Assembly (NCBI GenBank): GCA_003153055.1
Contig: PMBV01000265.1
Span: 1 to 12,494, forward strand
Direction of reading: 5' to 3'
Length of the DNA: 12,494 bases
Origin: Myxococcales bacterium
GTDB lineage: Bacteria; Myxococcota; Myxococcia; Myxococcales; Myxococcaceae
The position numbers and the translations under genes were made by a program. Under the pieces are notes generated by a model. That model was not told the DNA's origin. It saw nothing but the letters and a program-made list of their open reading frames with translations, and searched no databases. This document shows, one piece after another, positions 1 through 6,797 of the stretch. Positions within the stretch are counted from its first letter, which is position 1. The number at the start of each line of letters is the position of its first letter.

Positions 1-1056
1 GTTCGTCACTCGGCGAAGTCTGGTGCCCTGGCAGACGCCAGCGGAGCAGCGATCAGCGGTGGTGCATGTGTTGCCGTCGTCGCAGCTCGTCCCGTTGGGC
101 TTGCTCGTTCCGGCCGAGCAGCTTCCGGTGGTCGAGTCGCAGGTGCCAGCCTCGTGGCACGCATCACTGGCGGTGCACGTCTTCGCTGTGCCGCCACAGA
201 CACCGGAGTGACAGCGGTCGGTGGTGGTGCAGGAGTCGCCGTCGTCGCAGCTCGTGCCGTCGGCCTTGTTCGTGCCGCCCGCGCAGAGTCCGGTCGCGGT
301 GTTGCAGGTCGCTCCGGTCATGCACGGGTTGGTCGAGGCGCAGCTCACCGCCGCGCCCGCGCACGCACCGCTCGCACACGCGTCTCCGGTGGTGCAGGGG
401 TTCCCGTCATTGCAGGCCGTGCCGTCGGGCTTGTTGGAGCAAGCGCCCTGGCCAGCGACGACCAGGCTCGACTTCCACTGGTGAATGTCGCCTGAGACCA
501 TCCAGGCGTGCTCGGCGATCTTGAGGCCCTCGCCGGGCCAGGGGTTCATGTAGCGCACCAGCGTGCCGTCGTAGCCGTACCCCACCACGAAGTGGCCGCC
601 ACCGTTGTTCCACTGCCAGCGAATGAAGGCGAGCTTGCCTGCGTCGATGGAAGCGGTGAACTGCGCGAGGGTCAAGGCGCCCTTGGGGAGATCGTATCGC
701 GTGGTCTTGGCGCCGCCGAAGTGCTGGAGGATGTCTTCGATGCTCCCACCCGAGCCCCAGAAGTAGTTCCAGTTGTTGCAAGCGCCGCTCGGGTTTGCGC
801 AGCAATTGACGGAGCCCAGGGTCACGTCGTTGGCTGTGTTGTTGAGCCGCGCCCACTCAGCCAGCTCACACTGCTTCGTGTCGACGCCGAGGTAGAGCAG
901 CGCGCTGCGGGTCGTCCCCGTCCAGCACCACTGGTCCTGCTCCTGGGTGACGGAGACGAGGGTGTTGGACTTGGCCGCCGCGTGGGCGGCGCTCTCGAAG
1001 ACGGTCGACGCGAGAAGGGCCAGGACGATGGTTCGCATGAGGTGCTCGGGCTTCAT
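1..1056 (-). CDS. Secreted papain-like cysteine peptidase with C-terminal Cys-rich repeats (3' end outside window)
   Basis: The reading frame is open to the window edge (352 codons visible, no stop). The N-terminus is a signal peptide (hydrophobic residues about 8-20, Ala-rich cleavage region ending near 27). The peptidase domain spans roughly 35-205. QEQDQWCW at 38-45 carries the candidate nucleophile Cys44, GGGHFVVGYGY holds His155, and MNPWPGEG gives Asn171; this is the Cys-His-Asn layout and spacing of papain-like (C39/C70-type) bacterial peptidases. From about 206 onward come at least three cysteine-rich units of the kind PDGTACNDGNPCTTGDAC, a repeat style common in myxobacterial surface proteins and resembling the Dictyostelium (slime mold) repeat. 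The start at 1056 is chosen because its ATG overlaps the preceding gene's TGA (ATGA), implying translational coupling; an in-frame ATG at 1038 is the alternative. Likely role: extracellular protein or peptide cleavage. The substrate is unknown. Confidence 0.85.
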   Translation of the reverse strand, partial: MKPEHLMRTIVLALLASTVFESAAHAAAKSNTLVSVTQEQDQWCWTGTTRSALLYLGVDTKQCELAEWARLNNTANDVTLGSVNCCANPSGACNNWNYFWGSGGSIEDILQHFGGAKTTRYDLPKGALTLAQFTASIDAGKLAFIRWQWNNGGGHFVVGYGYDGTLVRYMNPWPGEGLKIAEHAWMVSGDIHQWKSSLVVAGQGACSNKPDGTACNDGNPCTTGDACASGACAGAAVSCASTNPCMTGATCNTATGLCAGGTNKADGTSCDDGDSCTTTDRCHSGVCGGTAKTCTASDACHEAGTCDSTTGSCSAGTSKPNGTSCDDGNTCTTADRCSAGVCQGTRLRRVTN

Positions 1057-1847
1057 GGTGTGGAAGGCCTCGTGGTGAGGTGCTCGCGCACCAGTGAGAG
1101 CAGGTTCTTCGGCCCGACCGCTGTCTGGGGTCCGCCGGTAACGGCGCGCGCCGAGGCGAGTGGCTCGAACTCCGAGTCCTCCACGCGAGCGCCCGCGGTC
1201 GGGAACGCGGCGAGGTCCGCCCTCAAGCTGGTCAAGCGCAAGAGCACCCGGCGCGTGCTGGCGACGACCGAGCGTCGACGCTCCAGCGTGCCGAGCTCCC
1301 GCGCGAGTGACGCCGCGCCGAAGTCCACCGCGCGGGAGTGGCCATCGACCTGCGAGACCGTGAGCAGCGCGCGAGAGGTCCCGTCGACCGTCACGGGGAA
1401 ACGCCACTCGCCCGTGGCTGCGATGGCGCTCGCCGGTGCATCGCTTGTCCAGATCCGGTAGGGGGTCCCGAGGCGGGCGCGATCGATCTCCTCGCGGTCG
1501 GCGAACCCGAAGCTCTCGGGGCTCTCCGCGGGAATGGCCTCGAGGAAGCGCTGGAGCCCAGCGCGCGCGGCGGCGACGGCCTCCTTCGCCTCTGGCCCGG
1601 CGACCGACTCCAGGCTTGGCTCCGCCACGGGGCCTCCGGCCGTGTCGAGGGGCTCACGGCTCTCGAGACAGACGTCGGTTGGCTCCATGGTGGTCGACGC
1701 TCCCCGCGCGCACCCCAGAGGTGCCGCGGAGAGGAGCAGAGAGATGAAAATGACCGGCCGAGCACTTCCGGTGGGGAGGGGTCTCGCCACGGTGTCTGGC
1801 TTGGGCCCGGATGGAGCCCGTCTTCCTTCATTCGTATGGTGTTGCAT
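1053..1847 (-). CDS. Putative lipoprotein of unknown function, coupled to the papain-like peptidase
   Basis: 264 residues. A long N-terminal stretch (about 30 residues) precedes a hydrophobic segment (32-45) ending in APLGC; Cys46 could be lipidated, but Pro at -3 and Leu at -2 make a poor lipobox, so ordinary secretion is possible. The start at 1847 has a good GGGAG ribosome-binding site 5 nt upstream. Residues about 80-110 are helical and Ala-rich. Residues 125-185 contain an alternating pattern (GTPYRIW, EWRFPVTVDGTSRALLTV) that looks like a small alpha/beta domain. I do not recognise a named family. The stop overlaps the start of the peptidase gene by four bases, so the two products are probably made in a fixed ratio and may act together, for example as a membrane-anchored partner, chaperone or inhibitor. 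That role is inference from gene order only. Confidence 0.75.
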   Translation of the reverse strand: MQHHTNEGRRAPSGPKPDTVARPLPTGSARPVIFISLLLSAAPLGCARGASTTMEPTDVCLESREPLDTAGGPVAEPSLESVAGPEAKEAVAAARAGLQRFLEAIPAESPESFGFADREEIDRARLGTPYRIWTSDAPASAIAATGEWRFPVTVDGTSRALLTVSQVDGHSRAVDFGAASLARELGTLERRRSVVASTRRVLLRLTSLRADLAAFPTAGARVEDSEFEPLASARAVTGGPQTAVGPKNLLSLVREHLTTRPSTP

Positions 1848-1930
1848 CGTGTCTCCCAGGCAAAGCGACCAGCCTCTGCTGCGGAAGCGCGCGAGCTGGG
1901 GAGACCTTCAAACTTTCGCGAGCGCCATCG
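1848..1930 (-). promoter_or_regulatory. Short intergenic gap with ribosome-binding site for the 1847 gene
   Basis: These 83 bp separate the CAP-lipoprotein stop from the next start. The only clear signal is GGGAG (plus-strand CTCCC at 1853-1857), 5 nt before the ATG at 1847. A 7-bp inverted repeat (GTCTCCC at 1851-1857 against GGGAGAC at 1899-1905) is present, but its loop is long and no T-run follows, so it is not a convincing terminator. No confident promoter is visible. The downstream pair could be read through from the sigma/FecR/CAP operon or have its own promoter here. Confidence 0.5.
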
Positions 1931-3412
1931 TCAGGGAGAGAAGGACTCAGTACAGCCACCTTCGCCGGTGGTCCGCAGCACGCCGTGCGCTGGGTACCGC
2001 CACGTCACTCCCTGGGCATCGACGGCCTCGAAGGAATAGGAGCGACAGGCGTTGGCCCTGGCGGTCTGCGCCGCCCAGTGGCCACGGGTGGCGTTGCCCA
2101 AGGTGAGCGTGAGCGGCGTGGGAACTCCGTCGATGACGACGGAGACAGACTTCGGCGGTCCCGAGGAGGTGAAGGTGGTGGCGAAAGTCGTCGTCGACTG
2201 TGAGGGGTAGAACAGGTGGCTGCCGTCGACCAACGGTGGCATGGGCGCGGCCACGACGCCCCCGAAGTCCTGGGTCCAGTAGGTGCCGTAGTACGTGCCT
2301 GGTGCGCTGACACGACCGACCCCAACGGCCTTGAAACGGCCGGCCATGATGAGGGCTCGTTGGCCATCGCAACCGGCCCCGTCTGGACAGCAGGTGTTGG
2401 CGGGCGCGGAGCACAAGAGCTGGTTCACCGTCTGTCGAGGGTCGGCGAAGCCCCCGGCGTAGTTCTCTCCGAGCGTCGATGACAGGCTGTAGAAGCTCTT
2501 CACTCGGGTCCACACGTTGGTGCCGTCACAGGAGTCGAGCTGGAAGCACCGATTCGTCGCCATGTCCTCGGAGTGGAAGCGGGCGCTCTGGTCGAGGGCC
2601 GCGTTCAGGTAGACCGGCGCCACCGCGGGGTAGGTGCTCAGGACCGTGGGGCCCATGGCGGGCTGGAAGTCGGAGCCGTACGTCGCCTTGTACCCCGCGG
2701 GGTCGACCCGCGCCGCGTTGGTCATCAACACCACGACGCGCTCGTGCCAGGTCGGAGCGTCGCCCGTCGACTCGCCGTACGTTCCCGCATCGCCAGAGAC
2801 AAGGCCGCCGCCGGAGCCACCCCCGGCGCCCGCCGTGCCGCCGCCGGTGTCTGCCGTGCCGCCGCCAGCGCCTCCACCGGTGTCTGTGGTGTCGCCTCCG
2901 GTGTCTGTCGTGCCGCTCCCGGGACTGAAGGTGCAGCCAAACGTGACCAGGCGCGAGGTGTTGAACGCGACGGTGCCGGCCGCGGCGTCGACGGTGATAT
3001 CGCTACCGGAGACACGGATGGTCGCTCCGGCCGAGTCGAGGCCCTCGACGCTCAGGCCTCCGGCGCCTTGACCGTTCGATGGACGACACGGGAGTACGAT
3101 GGTGATGGGTTGGGCGAACGTCGCGTCGGACGGCCCGAGCTCGGCAGCTGGCCCCAGGGCGGTGGCGCCGGTCGGCAGAGGCAGCGGGGCAGCCTCGGCG
3201 ATGGTGATGGTGGTGTCTCGCGAAAGGGCGTTCGGCGGAATCTGCACGGACGTGCCCGCGAGGGCTGGGTCATCGGCCATCGTCACCGTGACCGAGCCCC
3301 CGGTCAGGGCCAACACCCGCTGGCTCTTGGCGTACCGGCTCCCGACGGTCACTTGCGTGTTGCACGCAGCGAGCACGCAGGAGAACACGATGACGCTGAG
3401 CGGGCGTCTCAT
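1931..3412 (-). CDS. CAP/SCP-domain lipoprotein with N-terminal ZU5-like domain
   Basis: 493 residues. The N-terminus is a classic lipoprotein signal: MRR, a hydrophobic stretch, then the lipobox LAAC with Cys17. Residues about 36-110 (GGSVTV, then VQIPPNALSRDTTITI) resemble ZU5-like beta domains often found in exported bacterial proteins. A Gly/Thr/Asp linker covers about 163-203. The CAP (cysteine-rich secretory/SCP, YkwD-type) domain covers about 222-387: LNAALDQSARFHSEDM (269-284), GENYAGG (315-321), QRALIM (351-356), then GTYWTQDFGG (377-386 region). The C-terminal 100 residues look like an extra beta domain. The two cavity histidines usual in YkwD-type CAP domains appear replaced (FQLDS at 290-294, Gln351), and a Cys-rich insert lies at 334-348. 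The ATG overlaps the FecR-TPR stop (ATGA at 3409-3412), so it is co-translated with the sigma/FecR genes and is a likely member or target of that regulon. Its activity is unknown. Confidence 0.88.
   Translation of the reverse strand: MRRPLSVIVFSCVLAACNTQVTVGSRYAKSQRVLALTGGSVTVTMADDPALAGTSVQIPPNALSRDTTITIAEAAPLPLPTGATALGPAAELGPSDATFAQPITIVLPCRPSNGQGAGGLSVEGLDSAGATIRVSGSDITVDAAAGTVAFNTSRLVTFGCTFSPGSGTTDTGGDTTDTGGGAGGGTADTGGGTAGAGGGSGGGLVSGDAGTYGESTGDAPTWHERVVVLMTNAARVDPAGYKATYGSDFQPAMGPTVLSTYPAVAPVYLNAALDQSARFHSEDMATNRCFQLDSCDGTNVWTRVKSFYSLSSTLGENYAGGFADPRQTVNQLLCSAPANTCCPDGAGCDGQRALIMAGRFKAVGVGRVSAPGTYYGTYWTQDFGGVVAAPMPPLVDGSHLFYPSQSTTTFATTFTSSGPPKSVSVVIDGVPTPLTLTLGNATRGHWAAQTARANACRSYSFEAVDAQGVTWRYPAHGVLRTTGEGGCTESFSP
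2804..2926 (-). repeat. Low-complexity repeats encoding a Gly/Thr/Asp linker
   Basis: Imperfect tandem units related to CCGGTGTCTGTCGTGCC (plus strand) encode a TDTGGG-like linker, residues about 163-203 of the CAP lipoprotein. It joins the ZU5-like and CAP domains and is probably a flexible spacer. Such repeats can change length by slippage, always in multiples that keep the frame if selected. Confidence 0.7.
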
Positions 3413-5142
3413 GGGCCTGGCCTGTTCGACGAGCCCCCGAGCGCCGCCTTCGCGTCAGCGGCGTGGCGTGCCGACGGGAAGCGCGCGAGGTACTCACGCC
3501 AGGTCTCCCTCGCCCGCTCGGTCTGCCCGAGTCGCTGCTGGCACCAGCCGGTGAAGTAGAGCGCCTCGCCCTCCTGGGGGCCCGTCCGAGCGAGCGCGTA
3601 GTCTTCGAGCGCCGCACCGCAGTCGCCTCGCTCGCGCAGCACGTTGCCGCGGAGGAGTCTGACTTCGCCGACCCGCTCGCTCGAGGGGTGCCCCGCCAGG
3701 AAGCGGCTCATGGAGGCGAGGGCCGAGTCGAAGTCGCGGCGCTGGAGCTCGATCTCGATGGTGGAGATCTCGACTTCCTGGATCATCGTGCCCCGCGGGT
3801 ACGTTCGCCGGTAGCGATCGAAGGTGACCAGCGCCTCACGCGGTCGGCTGAGGTCGGTCTGCTGGATTCGGCCCAGCCCGTAGAGTGCCAGCTCGGCGTG
3901 AGGGCCCTTGCCGGCGGCGATCGCCTCGAAGGCTTCGGCGGCCTCTTCGTAGCGCCCGTCGCGCGCCAGCAGCACGGCTGACTCGTAGGGAGCTCGCTGT
4001 TCTTCCTCGGAGGATTGCTCGGGCTCTGAGCTGAGCTTGGGCCTGTCCGCCGTCTGCCGGGTGGAGCGGGTTTCGCGGTGGCGTGGCTTCTTGGCCGCCG
4101 GTCGCACGTCGCTCGGTGGCTCGGCCAGCTCTGGTTGCCGCGGCGGGTCTCCTCGCGGCGTGGGCACCGGTGCTGGGTTGGCCCCGAACGTCGCGGCGTG
4201 CACCTGCCCTTCGGCTGCCTCGAGGTCGAGCGCCTGAGAGCTCGCCGCCGAGGCCCCCACGAGGTGGTGTGGGCCCTGCGGGGCGCGCCAGGTGAGCGGG
4301 GGTGGCCCGAGCGCGAGGCCGTCTTCGGTGATGAGCTCGACGGGCCCTTCGACACGCACCGTTCCCCGGGGCCCTCGGCGCAGGACGCCCTCGAGGAGGC
4401 TCTGCTCTCGCCGTGGCGCCTCGCCGGGCACGGTCTCCGATGGGTTGAGGCTGTGCCACTCACGACCAGCCGGCACCTCCAACACGTCCTTGGGCCCAGA
4501 CACCTCCACTCGTCCGCGGCTGACGCTCACCACGACGTCATCTGGAGTGCGCTGGTGTACCGAGAACACGGTGCCCCTCACCGTCACCCGGTAGCGGGAG
4601 GTCTCGACCACGAAGGATCGCCCGGCCTTGCGCGGCTCGACGTTGGCCGTGACGGTTCCGCTGCTGAGCCGGAGCCGAGTGCTCTCGCCCACCGACTCGA
4701 ACGCGAGCTCTCCTTCGTTCGAGAGCGCCACCGCGGAGCTGGCGAGGCGCACCACCGCCGTCGCCTGAGGCCCGGTCTTCAGGCGGGCGTCGGCGTTCAA
4801 AAGGCCGCCGGCCTCGGCGATTGTCCAGGGCCCCTCGGGCATCGAGGTGATGACCTCGCCCGAGGTGAGCTCGAGGAGGGCCGTGGGAGCGGGACCAGAG
4901 CGCCACCACGCCCCTGCGAGGACCAACACGACGAGCGTCGCCATGGCGAGCACTGGGGTGCGCCAGGGAAGAGGGGCTCGGCGTGGGCGTTCGCTGATGC
5001 CGCGGGCGATGCCTCGCCAGACGCGGTCGTGAGCCGATGTGTCGGCGGGTGAGCTCTCGAGGCTCCGGGCCAAGAGCTTCCCCGCGGGCGAGGTGTCTGG
5101 CCGCTCGTCGATGAGACGCTTCGGGGCCTCTGGGGTGCTCAC
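3409..5142 (-). CDS. FecR-domain membrane protein with C-terminal TPR repeats (probable sigma regulator)
   Basis: 577 residues from the GTG at 5142. That start is chosen because an ideal AGGAGG lies 6 nt upstream and the GTG overlaps the sigma-factor TGA (GTGA at 5139-5142); a longer in-frame start at 5244 lies inside the sigma gene and is unlikely. Residues 1-60 are cytoplasmic and charged, containing DRVWRGIARGI, as in anti-sigma-like FecR N-termini. One transmembrane segment lies at about 62-79. A periplasmic FecR domain follows (about 90-230; core VETSRYRVTVRGTVFSV). A Pro/Glu/Arg-rich linker at about 325-385 leads to TPR-like helices (385-570) ending in FPSARHAADAKAALGG, similar to YbgF/BamD-type TPRs. 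FecR proteins sense an envelope signal and control a partner ECF sigma factor. Adjacency and translational coupling make the sigma factor at 5139-5741 the obvious partner. The TPR part probably contacts another envelope protein; which one is not shown. Confidence 0.9.
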   Translation of the reverse strand: MSTPEAPKRLIDERPDTSPAGKLLARSLESSPADTSAHDRVWRGIARGISERPRRAPLPWRTPVLAMATLVVLVLAGAWWRSGPAPTALLELTSGEVITSMPEGPWTIAEAGGLLNADARLKTGPQATAVVRLASSAVALSNEGELAFESVGESTRLRLSSGTVTANVEPRKAGRSFVVETSRYRVTVRGTVFSVHQRTPDDVVVSVSRGRVEVSGPKDVLEVPAGREWHSLNPSETVPGEAPRREQSLLEGVLRRGPRGTVRVEGPVELITEDGLALGPPPLTWRAPQGPHHLVGASAASSQALDLEAAEGQVHAATFGANPAPVPTPRGDPPRQPELAEPPSDVRPAAKKPRHRETRSTRQTADRPKLSSEPEQSSEEEQRAPYESAVLLARDGRYEEAAEAFEAIAAGKGPHAELALYGLGRIQQTDLSRPREALVTFDRYRRTYPRGTMIQEVEISTIEIELQRRDFDSALASMSRFLAGHPSSERVGEVRLLRGNVLRERGDCGAALEDYALARTGPQEGEALYFTGWCQQRLGQTERARETWREYLARFPSARHAADAKAALGGSSNRPGP

Positions 5143-5741
5143 TGGGCACCTCCTGGTGGGTCGACCCAGCCGCGCTTTCGGCCGATCTTCACGAACTGCT
5201 GCCGCGCGTGGTGGAGCCGGGTCCACACCGTGTTGACTGGGCACCCAACCCGCGCGGAGATCTCTTCGCCGCTGAGCCCCTCGAGCTCGAAGAGGGCGAA
5301 GACCTCTCGATGCTTGGGGCGCATTCGCGAGAGGATCTCCGCTACCTGGCGCGTGGCCTCGGTGCGTTCGGAGTGCTGATCGGGCGCCGGACCTTGGTCC
5401 ATTTCTTCATCAGGGTGCGAGGAGAAGAGGTGACGAAAGGCCTCGCGCACCCGGCGTCTCCGGTGGCGATCAGTGACCTGGCTGGCGCAGATGCGATGCA
5501 GCCAATGGCCGAAGTTACCGCCCTCGAACTGGTGCAGCTTCGAGAAGGCGCTGATGAAGACCTCTTGCGTCACGTCATCGAGCTCCGAGGGTGGCGTGCC
5601 CAGGTAGATCGCCAGTCGGTGGACCTGAGCACAATGCACATCATACAGGGCACGAAAGGCCGAGCGGTCACCCTCGCGGCTTTGAGCGATCCACTCATTC
5701 TCCTCTCCTGATGCCGAGGTCTGCCTCGGGATCACCGTCAT
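5139..5741 (-). CDS. RNA polymerase ECF-type sigma-70 factor
   Basis: 200 residues from the ATG at 5741; an in-frame TTG three codons earlier (5750) is a weaker option. Region 2 spans about 25-97, with DDVTQEVFISAFSKL (55-69) as the core-binding and -10-recognition part, then GHWLHRICASQVTDRHRRRR. A short acidic linker (108-125) follows. Region 4 spans about 132-187: LSRMRPKHREVFALFELEGLSGEEISARVG and then VNTVWTRLHHARQQF, the helix-turn-helix that reads the -35 element. There is no sigma region 1 or 3, as expected for the ECF group. It should direct transcription of a small regulon, probably including its own operon, under control of the downstream FecR-TPR protein. Upstream, GGAAC at 5761-5765 (minus strand) resembles an ECF -35 core, but I see no convincing -10 partner. 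Confidence 0.95.
   Translation of the reverse strand: MTVIPRQTSASGEENEWIAQSREGDRSAFRALYDVHCAQVHRLAIYLGTPPSELDDVTQEVFISAFSKLHQFEGGNFGHWLHRICASQVTDRHRRRRVREAFRHLFSSHPDEEMDQGPAPDQHSERTEATRQVAEILSRMRPKHREVFALFELEGLSGEEISARVGCPVNTVWTRLHHARQQFVKIGRKRGWVDPPGGAQ
5149..5154 (-). promoter_or_regulatory. Strong Shine-Dalgarno deciding the FecR-TPR start
   Basis: AGGAGG on the minus strand (plus-strand CCTCCT), inside the last codons of the sigma gene, 6 nt before the GTG at 5140-5142. It fixes that GTG as the start despite an open frame extending further upstream. Confidence 0.85.
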
Positions 5742-5779
5742 GGGTCTCAATCACGTTAACGTTCCAGTCCGTGGCACCT

Positions 5780-6685
5780 TCAAAAAAGGAGCGAGCCGAC
5801 CACCAGCGAGAGATCTCCGCTGACGAGAGGCGTAACCATGCGTGAAGCGTAGCCTTCGGTGACGAACGCTACCGTCCCCGGGTGTGCACGAACCTGGAGC
5901 CGCAGTCCAAGGGTGAACCCTGCTGGGAGGTCGAAGTCGTACCCCGTCTGAGCCGCGAGGAACGGCTGGGCAGCGAAGACGAGCTGGCGATGGGGCAGGG
6001 GGTTCGGAGTCGTGGCCGAGGTCGTGCTGCTGCCCACCCAGTACAGCTCGAGGCCCGGAGCGAGCCCTGCGACCAGCGCCCCCGGACCGAGCTCGAAGCG
6101 CTTGCTCACCGGGAGCGCCACCGCCGCGTCGCGGTAGAACTGATACGCGGTGGAGGTGAGGTCGACCTGGCCAGAACCCAGGTAGGCGAATGACGCCTCG
6201 AAGGACCACCCAACGTAGCGCGCTCCGACGTCGAGCCGCGCCATGGGCGTCACGCTCGTGGGTCCGACCGCGGCGCCGCCACTCAGGGCGAGGCTCGCCT
6301 GCCAGCGCGGCGGGGGTGGAAGGGGGCTCACTTCGCCAGGAGCGCTGATCCAATTGATAGACGCGAGGTAGCGCTCGGTGATGAGCGCCGTGGCTTCGGA
6401 GAGGGCCAGGCAATCGCTCTCCGGCACCGCAAGCGGCCGAGAGAGAGGTGGCTGGCCAGGGGCGAGGATCTCGATCGCCCAGTGGCCCTCCGAGAGCGTC
6501 AACGACAGCCGCACCGGCTCTAAACTCAGCCGCATCTCCGACCGTCGCAGCCGGGTGCTCAGCGCGCCGATGATCTGCTCGGCGGCGCAGGGCGAGCGCG
6601 GGGGGAGCCGCACGGTGAAGTCATCTGCCAAGGCCACGCTGCAGAGGAACGTCGGCAGAAGGAGCGCGAGCCAGCGAAGCATCAT
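5780..6685 (-). CDS. Probable outer-membrane beta-barrel protein with periplasmic N-terminal domain
   Basis: 301 residues from the first of two adjacent ATGs at 6685; this start places a signal peptide exactly at the N-terminus (hydrophobic 3-19, cleavage after VALA at 20). An in-frame ATG at 6736 would add 17 polar residues and is less likely, though neither start has a strong ribosome-binding site. Residues 21-115 form a small soluble domain (two Cys, at 33 and 92; LSLTLSEGHWAIEI; ATALITERYLASI). A proline run (121-126) leads to about 170 residues of alternating hydrophobic/polar strands rich in Gly, Tyr and Leu, ending in a terminal Phe (LVVGSLLF). This is the usual C-terminal signature for BAM-dependent barrel insertion. 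Only 38 bp separate its stop from the sigma-factor ATG. It could be the outer-membrane element of the sigma/FecR pathway; this is inference, and no TonB box or plug domain was seen. Confidence 0.78.
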   Translation of the reverse strand: MMLRWLALLLPTFLCSVALADDFTVRLPPRSPCAAEQIIGALSTRLRRSEMRLSLEPVRLSLTLSEGHWAIEILAPGQPPLSRPLAVPESDCLALSEATALITERYLASINWISAPGEVSPLPPPPRWQASLALSGGAAVGPTSVTPMARLDVGARYVGWSFEASFAYLGSGQVDLTSTAYQFYRDAAVALPVSKRFELGPGALVAGLAPGLELYWVGSSTTSATTPNPLPHRQLVFAAQPFLAAQTGYDFDLPAGFTLGLRLQVRAHPGTVAFVTEGYASRMVTPLVSGDLSLVVGSLLF

Positions 6686-6797
6686 TGTTCGGCCATGAGT
6701 TACTGAAGCTCCGAGCTGGGGCAGGCACCATAGCATGGAGCTCTGCCCGCGAGCGTCAGTGGACTTCCACCCAGGTACCGCCTGACTCGCCCCGGCA
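6686..6797. other. 112-bp gap within the minus-strand gene series
   Basis: This separates the glucodextranase-like gene from the barrel gene. I see no terminator hairpin followed by a T-run. On the minus strand there is a weak promoter-like pair (CTGACG, and TATGGT about 20 nt later) whose spacing is too long to trust. A promoter for the barrel-sigma-FecR-CAP operon could lie here. Confidence 0.3.

Noticed and set aside
508..1461. 317-residue open frame on the plus strand
   Set aside because: Antisense to the papain-like peptidase and its partner, which have signal peptides, catalytic motifs and ribosome-binding sites. Long antisense frames are expected at this GC content.
1851..1905. Inverted repeat GTCTCCC/GGGAGAC as a terminator
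   Set aside because: The loop is over 40 nt, there is no T-run, and one arm is the ribosome-binding site of the next gene.
2573..3559. 328-residue open frame on the plus strand
   Set aside because: Antisense to the CAP lipoprotein; low-complexity, Arg/Gly-rich translation with no domain.
4078..5052. 324-residue open frame on the plus strand
   Set aside because: Antisense to the FecR-TPR gene, whose domains are clear; the translation is His/Arg-rich without domain character.
5143..5244. Upstream extension of the FecR-TPR gene to an ATG at 5244
   Set aside because: It lies inside the sigma-factor gene; the GTG at 5142 has an ideal AGGAGG and overlaps the sigma stop.
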